Of a DNA stretch of 30,372 bases, positions 1 through 7,261 are shown one piece after another. Below the pieces are notes generated by a model that was not told where the DNA came from, ran no database searches, and worked only from the letters and a program-made list of their open reading frames with translations. Each line of letters starts with the position of its first letter. The stretch's first letter is position 1. A program made the translations under genes and the position numbers. This DNA comes from JBDSKH01 sp035556655 (lineage in GTDB: Bacteria; Actinomycetota; Actinomycetes; Actinomycetales; Microbacteriaceae), in assembly GCA_035556655.1 (NCBI GenBank), contig DATMFW010000071.1, forward strand, positions 1 to 30,372, in the 5' to 3' direction.

Positions 1-1
1 C

Positions 2-565
2 TCGCCCGAGATCGCCGAGCAGGCCGCGTACTACGGGGACGGATTCTTCGCCAACAACATCTTCTGGCCGGCCGCCCACTACCAGCAGCTGATCGGCTAC
101 TACCGGCAGCGGTTCGAGCACTACGGGCACGGCTCCGCGGCACAGGCGATCGTCGGACTGGGTGGCCAGGTGTTCATCCGGCCGAACTCTCAGGACGCCG
201 TCGACGAGTTCCGCCCGTACTTCGACAACGCCCCCGTCTACGGTCACGGCCCCTCACTCGAGGACTTCACGGCGCAGACCCCGCTCACCGTGGGCTCGCC
301 GCAGCAGGTCATCGACCGCTACGCGGGCATGCGGGACCTGTTCGGCGACTACCAGCGCCAGCTGTTCCTCGTGGACCACGCCGGCCTGCCTCTGAAGACC
401 GTCCTCGAGCAGCTCGACATCCTGGGCGGGGAGGTGGTGCCCGTGCTGCGGAAGGAGCTCGCGGCGAACCGGCCGGCCGAGGTGCCGGACGCCCCCACCC
501 ACGAGTCGCTCGTCGCCGCGTACCAAATCACGGACGAGCGTCCCCACACGAAGGTCGAGGCCTGA
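2..565 (+). CDS. LLM class flavin-dependent oxidoreductase, CE1758-like (3' part)
   Basis: The frame is open from the first full codon of the window, so the N-terminal half is missing; 187 residues remain. They match the C-terminal part of a luciferase-like (TIM-barrel) FMN-dependent monooxygenase: an ANNIFWP stretch near the left edge, a GGQVFIRP strand, then SPQQVIDRYAGMRDLFGDYQ and a closing QLDILGGEVVPVLRKEL helix, the usual end of this family. Such enzymes use reduced FMN and O2 to oxidise an organic substrate. The substrate cannot be told from sequence. The gene is followed after three bases by an FMN reductase gene. This pairing is typical of the CE1758/CE1759 'LLM duo' described from Corynebacterium, which is the basis for the subfamily name. 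Confidence is high for the family and moderate for the subfamily. Confidence 0.88.
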   Translation, partial: SPEIAEQAAYYGDGFFANNIFWPAAHYQQLIGYYRQRFEHYGHGSAAQAIVGLGGQVFIRPNSQDAVDEFRPYFDNAPVYGHGPSLEDFTAQTPLTVGSPQQVIDRYAGMRDLFGDYQRQLFLVDHAGLPLKTVLEQLDILGGEVVPVLRKELAANRPAEVPDAPTHESLVAAYQITDERPHTKVEA

Positions 566-568
566 GCA

Positions 569-1216
569 ATGGCGGGAGGGGACGCCCCGATCCGTGATTC
601 GGAGCGGCGGAGGAAGCTGGTGGTCGTCTCGGCCGGGCTGAGCCAGCCCAGTTCGACACGGCTGCTCGCCGATCGGCTCACCACGGCCGTCACCGAGCGG
701 GTGGATGCCACGGTCACCGTGATCGAGCTGCGCGACCTGGCGCAGGACATCACCAACAACCTGCTCACGGGCTTCGCCGCTCCGAAGCTGCAGACCGCGC
801 TCGACGTGCTGGCCGCCGCCGACGGCGCGATCGTCGTCACGCCGATCTTCACCACCAGTTACAGCGGGTTGTTCAAGTCGTTCATCGATGTGATCCAGCC
901 CGATGCCCTCACCGACCTGCCGGTGCTCATCGCGGCAACCGGAGGCACCGAGCGGCACTCGCTGGCGCTGGACTACGCGATCCGGCCGCTGTTCGCCTAC
1001 CTGCACGCGGTGACCGTCCCGACGGCGGTCTATGCCGCATCCGGGGATTGGGGAAGCGACGGCGACGCCGCGGGCGGCGGCCTGCCCGAGCGGATCGACC
1101 GGGCCGCCACCGAGCTGGCCGCTCTGGTGGCCGCGTCGGATCGCTCGAGCCGCGTCCGCGATCCGTTCGCGCTGCCGCCCGGGTTCAGCCCCGTCGGAGG
1201 ATTCGGCGCCCAGTAG
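569..1216 (+). CDS. LLM-partnered NAD(P)H-dependent FMN reductase, CE1759-like
   Basis: 215-residue flavodoxin-fold protein. It has an N-terminal beta strand and phosphate-binding loop (VVVSAGLSQPSSTRLLADRL, residues about 17-36), a central TPIFTTSYSGLFKSFIDVI segment typical of NADPH-dependent FMN reductases, and ATGGTERHSLALDYAIRPLF further on. It would reduce FMN with NAD(P)H and hand the reduced flavin to the monooxygenase encoded just upstream. The ATG lies three bases after the upstream stop codon, so the genes are probably translationally coupled. The C-terminal 40 residues (RSSRVRDPFALPPGFSPVGGF) look like a family-specific tail. The family call is firm; the physiological role (sulfur scavenging or aromatic oxidation are common for such pairs) is not determined. 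Confidence 0.88.
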   Translation: MAGGDAPIRDSERRRKLVVVSAGLSQPSSTRLLADRLTTAVTERVDATVTVIELRDLAQDITNNLLTGFAAPKLQTALDVLAAADGAIVVTPIFTTSYSGLFKSFIDVIQPDALTDLPVLIAATGGTERHSLALDYAIRPLFAYLHAVTVPTAVYAASGDWGSDGDAAGGGLPERIDRAATELAALVAASDRSSRVRDPFALPPGFSPVGGFGAQ

Positions 1217-1230
1217 GCGCACAATGGAGC

Positions 1231-1782
1231 ATGCGCCGCCGGCTGCCGCTGCTGCTCGCGGTCGCCGTCGTGGCGGCCTCCGGCTGGTTCGCCCTGACGC
1301 TTCCGGACCCCGTGCCCATCGCCGGCGGCGAGCCGCGGATCACCCGCCTGTTCATCCCGGCCATCAAGGCCGAGTGCCGCCAGCGGGCGGGGGTGCAGGA
1401 ATCCGCCGACATCGGCTACACCTTCACCCCCGATGGAGCGCTCACCACCATCGACCGCAGCGGAGCCTTGACCGGCATCGACTCTGCCCGGCTCGCCCGG
1501 TTCAACTCCTGTCTCGCGCGGTACCCCATCGAGCCGATCCGTGCCGTCCCGCAGGACCACTACACCCGCAATCTGCTGTACGACTACGACGTCGATGTGC
1601 TCGCGCCCTGCCTGGCGGCGCGCGTCGACGCTCTGCCGCCGATTCCGGCCCGCTCGGATTTCGTGGTGCGGCTGTTCTCGTGGGACCCGTTCCGCGCGCT
1701 GGCGCTGCGCCACCCCCTCGATGAGTTGCTGCAACTCGCCCGAGCCTGCCCCGCCATCCCGCCGTTTCTGGCAGGGGGCTGA
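1231..1782 (+). CDS. Exported or membrane-anchored protein of unknown function
   Basis: 183 residues from ATG 1231. The N-terminus MRRRLPLLLAVAVVAASGWF is a classic signal peptide or signal anchor: three arginines, then about 16 hydrophobic residues. There is no cysteine placed for a lipobox. The mature part has four cysteines (in AECRQ, NSCLARY, LAPCLAAR and RACPAI), which could form two disulfides outside the cell. Motifs such as YTFTPDGALTTIDRSGALTGID do not place it in a family I can name. The longer in-frame reading upstream overlaps the FMN reductase gene and lacks a signal sequence, so ATG 1231 is preferred. Only 14 bases separate it from the upstream gene, so it may be co-transcribed, although a CACAAT box ends five bases before the ATG. 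Confidence 0.7.
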   Translation: MRRRLPLLLAVAVVAASGWFALTLPDPVPIAGGEPRITRLFIPAIKAECRQRAGVQESADIGYTFTPDGALTTIDRSGALTGIDSARLARFNSCLARYPIEPIRAVPQDHYTRNLLYDYDVDVLAPCLAARVDALPPIPARSDFVVRLFSWDPFRALALRHPLDELLQLARACPAIPPFLAGG

Positions 1783-1951
1783 TAGCATGTCCGAGGCCGT
1801 CATCCGGCGGCCGACACTGGAGCAGGCCGGCACGAAGCCTGGTCACCGGTGGTGATCTACCGAACAGCAGGTCCGTTCGGTGCATTTCTACTGTTGGCCA
1901 GAACCGCCCGGCGACTCATCACCGAGCACCTTCCTGCCTTCTCCTGCTCAT

Positions 1952-1990
1952 GGTTTCGACACGCGCCCGCTTCGCGGGCGCTACTCGACC
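1952..1990. repeat. Dispersed palindromic repeat, copy 1 (upstream of pnp)
   Basis: The element begins GGTTTCGACACG and ends GCTACTCGACC. Its core is a perfect 8-bp inverted repeat (GCGCCCGC at 1963-1970, GCGGGCGC at 1974-1981) around a TTC loop. It shares the ends GGTYTCGA...CTACTCGACC with the copies near 16.1, 20.7 and 21.1 kb. It finishes nine bases before the pnp ribosome binding site, so in RNA it would form a stable hairpin in the pnp leader. No coding sequence overlaps it. Confidence 0.8.
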
Positions 1991-2012
1991 AGCGACATAA
2001 GGAGAGACCTCT

Positions 2013-4292
2013 ATGGAGGGTCCCGAGATCAAGTTCGCCGAAGCCGTCATCGACAACGGCAAGTTCGGCACGCGCACCGTCCGGTTCGAGACCGGCCGAC
2101 TCGCACAGCAGGCGCAGGGCGCGGTCGCCGCGTACCTGGACGAGGACACCATGATCCTCAGCGCCACCAGCGCAGGGAAGAGCCCGCGCGACGGATTCGA
2201 CTTCTTCCCCCTGACGGTGGACGTCGAAGAGCGCTCGTACGCCGCAGGCAAGATCCCCGGCTCGTTCTTCCGGCGCGAGGGTCGTCCCTCGACCGAGGCG
2301 ATCCTGGTCTGCCGCCTCATCGACCGCCCGCTGCGCCCCACCTTCGTCGAGGGGCTGCGCAACGAGGTCCAGATCGTCATCACCGTGCTCAGCATCGCGC
2401 CCGATGAGTTCTACGACGCGCTCGCGATCAACGCGGCCAGCGCCTCGACCCAGATCTCGGGCCTGCCGTTCTACGGACCGGTCGCCGGCATCCGCATGGC
2501 CCTCATCGGGGACCAGTGGGTCGCGTTCCCGAAGAACAGCCAGCTCGCCGAGGCCGTGTTCGACCTCACCGTCGCCGGCCGCCTCGTCACCGACAAGGAC
2601 GGCAACGAGGACGTCGCGATCATGATGGTTGAGGCCGAGGCCACCGAGGGCAGCTGGGAGCTGATCCGCGCCGGCGCCACCAAGCCCGACGAGGCCGTCG
2701 TCGCGCAGGGCCTGGAGGCGGCGAAGCCGTTCCTGGCCCAGCTGGCGAAGGCGCAGGAGGAACTCGCGAAGCAGTCCGCGAAAGAGATCCAGGAGTTCCC
2801 GCTCTTCCCGCCCTACAGCGACGAGGCCTACAACGCCGTCGCCGAGCTCGCCTACGACGAGCTCAAGGACGTGTACCAGATCGCCGACAAGATCGAGCGC
2901 CAGAACGCCGATGACGCCCTCAAGGACCGCGTCAAGGCCGCCATCGCCGAGAAGGTCGAGTCCGGTGCGCTGAGCGCCGAGGTCACCCCGATGATCAGCG
3001 CCGCCTACAAGTCGGTGAGCAAGAAGATCATGCGCGCACGCGTGCTGACCGACGGCATCCGCATCGACGGCCGCGGTCTGAGCGACATCCGCGCGCTCGA
3101 CGCCGAGGTGCAGGTCATCCCGCGCGTCCACGGGTCGGCCATCTTCCAGCGCGGCGAGACCCAGATCCTGGGTGTCACCACGCTGAACATGCTCAAGATG
3201 GAGCAGCAGATCGACTCGCTGAGCCCCGTCACCAAGAAGCGCTACCTGCACCACTACAACTTCCCGCCCTACTCCACCGGTGAGACCGGTCGCGTCGGGT
3301 CGCCGAAGCGTCGCGAGATCGGGCACGGCTTCCTCGCCGAACGCGCGCTCGTTCCGGTGCTGCCGCCGCGCGAGGAGTTCCCGTACGCGATCCGTCAGGT
3401 CTCCGAGGCCCTCGGGTCCAACGGCTCGACCTCGATGGGCTCGGTGTGCGCGTCCACCCTGTCGCTGCTGAACGCCGGTGTGCCGCTGCGCGCCCCGGTC
3501 GCCGGCATCGCGATGGGGCTCATCTCGGACGAGGTGGACGGCGAGACCCGCTACGCCGCCCTGACCGACATCCTGGGTGCCGAGGACGCGCTCGGCGACA
3601 TGGACTTCAAGGTCGCCGGCACGAGCGAGTTCGTCACCGCGATCCAGCTCGACACCAAGCTGGCCGGCCTGCCGTCCTCGGTGCTCGACGGAGCGTTGAA
3701 GCAGGCCAAGGAGGCACGCACCGCGATCCTCTCGGTCATCAACCAGGCGATCGACGGGCCCGACGAGATGGCCCCGACCGCGCCGCGCGTGATCTCGGTC
3801 AACATCCCGGTCGACAAGATCGGCGAGCTGATCGGCCCCAAGGGCAAGACGATCAACGGCATCCAGGACGAGACCGGCGCCGACATCTCGATCGAGGAGG
3901 ACGGCACCGTCTACATCGGAGCCGTCGACGGACCGTCGGCCGAGGCCGCACGCGCGCAGGTCCTCGCGATCGGCAACCCGATCAACCCGGAGGTCGGCGA
4001 GCGGTTCCTCGGAACCGTCGTCAAGCTGGCCACGTTCGGCGCCTTCGTGTCGCTCATGCCCGGCAAGGACGGCCTGCTGCACATCAGCGAGGTCCGCAAA
4101 CTCGCCGGCGGCAAGCGGGTCGAGAACGTCGAAGACGTGCTCGGCGTCGGTCAGAAGATCATGGTCGAGATCACCAAGATGGACGACCGCGGCAAGCTGT
4201 CGCTGGCCCCGGTGGTCGATGAGGCCGATGCGGCCGACACCGACTCCTCGTCGGCGGCCTCGGAGGGCCCGGAGGCTCCGGCCGAGGGCTGA
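2013..4292 (+). CDS. pnp: Polyribonucleotide nucleotidyltransferase (PNPase)
   Basis: 759 residues. PNPase degrades RNA 3' to 5' with phosphate, and can also make heteropolymeric tails; it is cytoplasmic and trimeric. The architecture is complete: a first RNase PH-like domain (about 20-150), an all-helical linker, a second RNase PH-like domain (about 345-560), a KH domain with the GPKG loop (about 595-650) and an S1 domain starting ERFLGTVVKLATFGAFV (about 663-735). The catalytic segment LGAEDALGDMDFKVAGT supplies D525, D531 and K533, equivalent to E. coli D486, D492 and K494. The C-terminus ends in an acidic, Ala/Ser-rich tail of about 20 residues. ATG 2013 follows an AAGGAGAG ribosome binding site at 1999-2006. 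The usual upstream neighbour rpsO is not here; instead a repeat-derived hairpin lies directly upstream. Confidence 0.98.
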   Translation: MEGPEIKFAEAVIDNGKFGTRTVRFETGRLAQQAQGAVAAYLDEDTMILSATSAGKSPRDGFDFFPLTVDVEERSYAAGKIPGSFFRREGRPSTEAILVCRLIDRPLRPTFVEGLRNEVQIVITVLSIAPDEFYDALAINAASASTQISGLPFYGPVAGIRMALIGDQWVAFPKNSQLAEAVFDLTVAGRLVTDKDGNEDVAIMMVEAEATEGSWELIRAGATKPDEAVVAQGLEAAKPFLAQLAKAQEELAKQSAKEIQEFPLFPPYSDEAYNAVAELAYDELKDVYQIADKIERQNADDALKDRVKAAIAEKVESGALSAEVTPMISAAYKSVSKKIMRARVLTDGIRIDGRGLSDIRALDAEVQVIPRVHGSAIFQRGETQILGVTTLNMLKMEQQIDSLSPVTKKRYLHHYNFPPYSTGETGRVGSPKRREIGHGFLAERALVPVLPPREEFPYAIRQVSEALGSNGSTSMGSVCASTLSLLNAGVPLRAPVAGIAMGLISDEVDGETRYAALTDILGAEDALGDMDFKVAGTSEFVTAIQLDTKLAGLPSSVLDGALKQAKEARTAILSVINQAIDGPDEMAPTAPRVISVNIPVDKIGELIGPKGKTINGIQDETGADISIEEDGTVYIGAVDGPSAEAARAQVLAIGNPINPEVGERFLGTVVKLATFGAFVSLMPGKDGLLHISEVRKLAGGKRVENVEDVLGVGQKIMVEITKMDDRGKLSLAPVVDEADAADTDSSSAASEGPEAPAEG

Positions 4293-4329
4293 CCCGGGTC
4301 ATCGAGGAGCGCCACGCGCCCCTCGCGAT

Positions 4330-4363
4330 CGGATGCCGTCCCGCTTCGGTGGGGCGGCATCCG
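4330..4363. terminator. Bidirectional terminator between pnp and the convergent membrane-protein gene
   Basis: A 15-bp stem (left arm 4330-4344, right arm 4349-4363, two G-T wobbles) closes a TTCG tetraloop. It begins 37 bases after the pnp stop and ends just outside the stop of the convergent gene at 4369, so one hairpin can serve both transcripts. No long T tract follows on either strand, which is common in high-G+C actinobacteria. Confidence 0.7.
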
Positions 4364-4368
4364 TCGTC

Positions 4369-4734
4369 TCAGTAGTAGATGACGGGGCCGGAGCTCGCCG
4401 CGGCCACCGTCGCGAGCAGCCCGATGCAGAGCACCAGCAGCATCACGCCGCCGATGATCAGCGTCACGAGCCGACGGTGTCGGTGCAGCGTGAACGACAC
4501 CACGAAGATCGCCGCCAGCAGGGTGAGCAGGATGCCGGCCGTGGTCAGCGCCGCGACCGTCCCGCCGTCACCGCACGGCTGCGGGCCCGGCAGGATGCCC
4601 ACGTAGTCGCCGCCGCCGCAGAGCCGGTCCGGCGCGAGCGACCAGAGCAGTCCGATCGCGATCACCGTCGCCGCCGTGGCGAGGACGAGAGCCAGGTACC
4701 GCGGCATGACGGGTGAGATATCGGTGCTGTCCAT
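4369..4734 (-). CDS. Small multi-pass membrane protein of unknown function
   Basis: 121 residues with three clear hydrophobic segments (about 12-32, 62-82 and 89-112). Two cysteines (CGGG and QPCGDGG) lie in the loop after the first helix, which may face outward and form a disulfide. A basic HRHRR turn before the third helix suggests a cytoplasmic loop. The start MDSTDIS is chosen because its ATG (complement of 4732-4734) is preceded by a strong GTAGGAGGC ribosome binding site; the frame upstream of it is non-coding. I do not recognise the family. It converges on pnp and shares that gene's terminator hairpin. Confidence 0.75.
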   Translation of the reverse strand: MDSTDISPVMPRYLALVLATAATVIAIGLLWSLAPDRLCGGGDYVGILPGPQPCGDGGTVAALTTAGILLTLLAAIFVVSFTLHRHRRLVTLIIGGVMLLVLCIGLLATVAAASSGPVIYY

Positions 4735-4830
4735 GTGTGTGCCTCCTACCTGTCGAGACGCACGCACCGCCGCGAACGTTGGGGTCAGGATAGGGCAGGA
4801 ATGAAGAAGCGACGGTCGCGATGGCCCGGA

Positions 4831-4836
4831 TAGCGT
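4831..4836 (+). promoter_or_regulatory. -10 box of a probable leaderless promoter (DUF1801 gene)
   Basis: TAGCGT sits exactly six bases before ATG 4843. With the usual -10 to start-site distance, transcription would begin at or next to the A of the ATG. No ribosome binding site is present. The same spacing recurs before five other genes in this window. Confidence 0.55.
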
Positions 4837-4842
4837 GGCGGC

Positions 4843-5277
4843 ATGGCAGACAAAGACACCAAGAACTTCAGCGACTTCGAGCGACAGGCCATGAAGGACC
4901 GCGCCGCCGAGGTCAAGGCGCAGAAGGCCGACAAGACCCGTGCCGGCGGCCAGAAGCAGATCGACGATGCGGCGGCGAAGATGACGCCGGCAGAGCAGAA
5001 GCTGCTCCGCACGATCGAGGCCATCGTGCAGCAGGCCGACCCCGAGCTCATGCCCAAGACCTACTACGGCATGCCGGCCTGGACCCGGGACGGCAAGGTG
5101 CTGTGCTTCTTCCAGCCGGCCACCAAGTTCAAGGTCCGCTACAGCACGCTCGGGTTCGAGGGGCCCGCGAATCTCGACGACGGCAACTTCTGGCCGAGTG
5201 CGTATGCGATCCCCGGTGACCTGACCGCGGAGGACGAGAAGCGGCTCGCCGCGATCATGGCCAAGGCCGTGAGCTAG
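4843..5277 (+). CDS. DUF1801 (YdhG-like) domain protein
   Basis: 144 residues. Residues about 50-140 match the DUF1801/YdhG fold, a small alpha/beta domain: TIEAIVQQADPELMPKTYYG, then MPAW and GKVLCFF. Bacillus YdhG/Fra is reported as a frataxin-like iron chaperone, but most members of the family are uncharacterised, so no specific function is assigned. The first 45 residues are strongly charged (KDRAAEVKAQKADKTRAGG) and probably helical or disordered. The ATG at 4843 has a -10 box six bases upstream and no ribosome binding site, pointing to a leaderless mRNA. The stop codon overlaps the stop of the convergent PEBP gene in the tetranucleotide CTAG (5274-5277). Confidence 0.82.
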   Translation: MADKDTKNFSDFERQAMKDRAAEVKAQKADKTRAGGQKQIDDAAAKMTPAEQKLLRTIEAIVQQADPELMPKTYYGMPAWTRDGKVLCFFQPATKFKVRYSTLGFEGPANLDDGNFWPSAYAIPGDLTAEDEKRLAAIMAKAVS

Positions 5278-5813
5278 GGCGTCTCGCTCGTCGCGAAGAA
5301 CTGTGCCCGCGCGATCGCGTGATCGTGGATGAGGAACCCCAGCATGCCGGGGGTCGCATCCGGTGCGATGTCGATCGTGTCGACATCGAGCGCGGTGACG
5401 GTGAAGAAGTACCGGTGCGGCCCGTGACCCGAGGGGGGCGCGGCTCCCTGGAAGCGGGCGAGACGCAACTCGTTCGGCAGGGTGAGGGCGCCCGTGGGCA
5501 GCAGCCCGGCATCCGGATCGCCGGCGTTCTGCGGCAGCGAGGTCGTCGACGCCGGCAGGTTCGCGACGGCCCAGTGCCACCAGCCGCTGGAGGTGGGGGC
5601 GTCGGGGTCGTACATCTGCAGGACGAAGCTGCGAGTCTCGGCGGGGGCTCCGCTCCAGGCCAGGGCGGGGGAGCGGTCCTCCCCGCCGGCCCCTGCGATG
5701 CCGGAGCGCGCCCACTGCGGCAGCGGCTGGCCCGGGGCGACATCGGGGCTCTCGAGCACGAAGGCGGGCACCTCGCGCAGCTTCCAGTTGGGGTCGTTGC
5801 TCACCCGTGCCAC
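5274..5813 (-). CDS. YbhB/YbcL family Raf kinase inhibitor-like protein (PEBP)
   Basis: 179 residues, the usual size of bacterial phosphatidylethanolamine-binding proteins. The anion-binding pocket signatures are present: the DPDAPTSSGWWHWAVANLPA block and the later GHGPHRYFFTVTALDV block. The C-terminus ends HDHAIARAQFFATSETP, as in YbhB. No signal peptide is seen, so it is cytoplasmic. The ligand and role are unknown in most bacteria. The start is the GTG at 5813 (complement); a second GTG nine bases in (MSNDP) is possible. It overlaps the convergent DUF1801 gene by four bases. Confidence 0.88.
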   Translation of the reverse strand: MARVSNDPNWKLREVPAFVLESPDVAPGQPLPQWARSGIAGAGGEDRSPALAWSGAPAETRSFVLQMYDPDAPTSSGWWHWAVANLPASTTSLPQNAGDPDAGLLPTGALTLPNELRLARFQGAAPPSGHGPHRYFFTVTALDVDTIDIAPDATPGMLGFLIHDHAIARAQFFATSETP

Positions 5814-5850
5814 GCTACCGCGTCACGGAATCTTCGACCGGGGCGGATGG

Positions 5851-5856
5851 TTGAAT
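5851..5856 (+). promoter_or_regulatory. Probable -10 box (TTGAAT) of a leaderless promoter (DUF1684 gene)
   Basis: TTGAAT ends six bases before GTG 5863, the same geometry as the TANNNT boxes at 4831, 24116, 26716 and 29674. It helps to choose GTG 5863 as the start. The second base is not the preferred A, so confidence is lower. Confidence 0.4.
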
Positions 5857-5862
5857 GACTTC

Positions 5863-6690
5863 GTGACCGACACCGCGACCGCCGAAGCAGAAGCCTGGAA
5901 GACCTACCACGAGCGCCGCGAGCTGGCGGTGGTGCAACCGCTCGGCAGCCTGGCGCTGGTCAACACGCAGGTGATCGACTCCGAGCAGACGGTCTGGGGG
6001 GTGCCGGGCCGCTGGGCGCCGCTGCCGGAGGGGCAGTCGGGGCTGATGGTGATCGCGACCGCCGAGGACGGCATCCACGTCGACGGCGAACTCGTCGACG
6101 GCGAGGCCGTGGTGCGCGGCAAAGACGCCCCTGATCCCGGCGATGTCGTCTTCAGCGACACCCTGCGCGGATTCGTCATCGCCCAGAACACCGGCGGATA
6201 CGCCCTTCGGGTGTGGGACGCGAAGTCGGAGGGGATCGAGAACTTCGGCGGCATCGATGCATTCGACTACGACCCCGACTGGGTGATCACGGCGCGCTGG
6301 AGCGTGAACCCGGAGGGCACCACCATGGGGTTCGAGCACCTGAAAGACGACGGGCACACCCGCGAGGAGGTGATCCCCGGCCGGATCACCTTCGAACGCG
6401 ACGGCGCGGAGTACGACCTCGCCGCATTCAAGTCGGGGCGGGCCCTGCAGCTCGTCTTCGCCGATGCCACCAGCGGCGACAGCACCTACAGCGTGGGCCG
6501 GTTCCTGTATCTGGCACCGAATCCGGATGGCACCATCACTCTCGACTTCAACCGCGCCGTGCTGCCGCCCTGCGCGTTCAGCTACGCGTTCAACTGCCCG
6601 CTGCCGCCGAAGCAGAACCGATTCCCGTTCGCCGTCGAAGCCGGCGAGAAGAACGTGCTGGCCAAGGACGGCTCGCTGCTGCACGGATGA
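5863..6690 (+). CDS. DUF1684 domain protein
   Basis: 275 residues from GTG 5863. The N-terminal helix carries the WKTYHERRELAVVQPLGSLAL pattern (only start and end match the usual WR..R...L.. form). The C-terminus has the DUF1684 hallmark NRAVLPPCAFSYAFNCPLPP followed by KQNRFPFAVEAGEK. This domain is widespread in bacteria and without a proven activity. No signal peptide is seen, and the stretch upstream of the GTG is out of character with the protein. Its TGA overlaps the ATG of the acetyltransferase gene (ATGA), so the two are probably translationally coupled. Confidence 0.88.
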   Translation: MTDTATAEAEAWKTYHERRELAVVQPLGSLALVNTQVIDSEQTVWGVPGRWAPLPEGQSGLMVIATAEDGIHVDGELVDGEAVVRGKDAPDPGDVVFSDTLRGFVIAQNTGGYALRVWDAKSEGIENFGGIDAFDYDPDWVITARWSVNPEGTTMGFEHLKDDGHTREEVIPGRITFERDGAEYDLAAFKSGRALQLVFADATSGDSTYSVGRFLYLAPNPDGTITLDFNRAVLPPCAFSYAFNCPLPPKQNRFPFAVEAGEKNVLAKDGSLLHG

Positions 6691-7235
6691 GCTCTCGCGT
6701 GATCACCCTGCACCGGCCGGCCGAAGACGAGTGGGATCGCGTGCGAGAACTGCGCGAACGGGCCGTGCTTGACACCCCGATCGCGTACCTCGAGACGGTC
6801 GACGACGTGCGGGCACGACCGGAGGCGGAGTGGCGTGAGCGCATCCGCGCCCATGGCGGGCACAGCGAGCAGATCGTGGCGATCGCCGAGGACGGCACCT
6901 GGGTCGGAAGCATGGTGGTGTTCCTGAGCGACGGTCCGCCGCCCTACGCCGGGGGAACCGGCCGGGGCGCACGTCGGGCGAACCTGGTCGGTGTGTTCGT
7001 CGATCCGGCCTGGCGCGGCGGGGCCGGCGTCACCGACCTCCTGCTCGATGCTCTGATCGACTGGACCCGTGCCCGCGGCGTCGGTGCACTGCACCTGCAC
7101 GTCGCCGCCGACAACCCACGGGCGGTGCGGGCCTACGCCAAGCGCGGATTCGTGCCGACCGGTGAACGCGTTCAGGTCGAGGGCGGCCATGGGGTCGAGG
7201 AGATCGAGATGGTCAGGGCGATCCACCCGGCATAG
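6687..7235 (+). CDS. GNAT family N-acetyltransferase
   Basis: 182 residues. It transfers an acetyl group from acetyl-CoA to an amine; the acceptor is unknown. The acetyl-CoA-binding motif A is seen as LVGVFVDPAWRGGAGVTDLL (R-G-G-A-G pyrophosphate loop, about residues 93-112). It is followed by the typical LHLHVAADNPRAVRAYAKRG motif B with the asparagine and tyrosine common in the family, then FVPTGER. ATG 6687 overlaps the upstream TGA. Co-translation with the DUF1684 protein suggests related use, but no function can be deduced. Confidence 0.93.
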   Translation: MSSRVITLHRPAEDEWDRVRELRERAVLDTPIAYLETVDDVRARPEAEWRERIRAHGGHSEQIVAIAEDGTWVGSMVVFLSDGPPPYAGGTGRGARRANLVGVFVDPAWRGGAGVTDLLLDALIDWTRARGVGALHLHVAADNPRAVRAYAKRGFVPTGERVQVEGGHGVEEIEMVRAIHPA

Positions 7236-7249
7236 TCCGCGGCGCGGCG

Positions 7250-7255
7250 GATACT
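7250..7255 (+). promoter_or_regulatory. -10 box (GATACT) of a probable leaderless promoter (polymerase gene)
   Basis: GATACT ends six bases before GTG 7262. Only a G-run lies between box and start, too close to act as a normal ribosome binding site. The promoter would initiate at or next to the GTG. Confidence 0.5.
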
Positions 7256-7261
7256 GGGGGA

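Noticed and set aside
1787..1855. 22-codon ORF after the exported-protein gene
   Set aside because: Too short to judge, no ribosome binding site, no coupling to a following gene and no recognisable sequence.
1857..4082. 741-residue minus-strand open frame antisense to pnp
   Set aside because: Antisense shadow caused by high G+C and rare stops; PNPase on the plus strand is complete.
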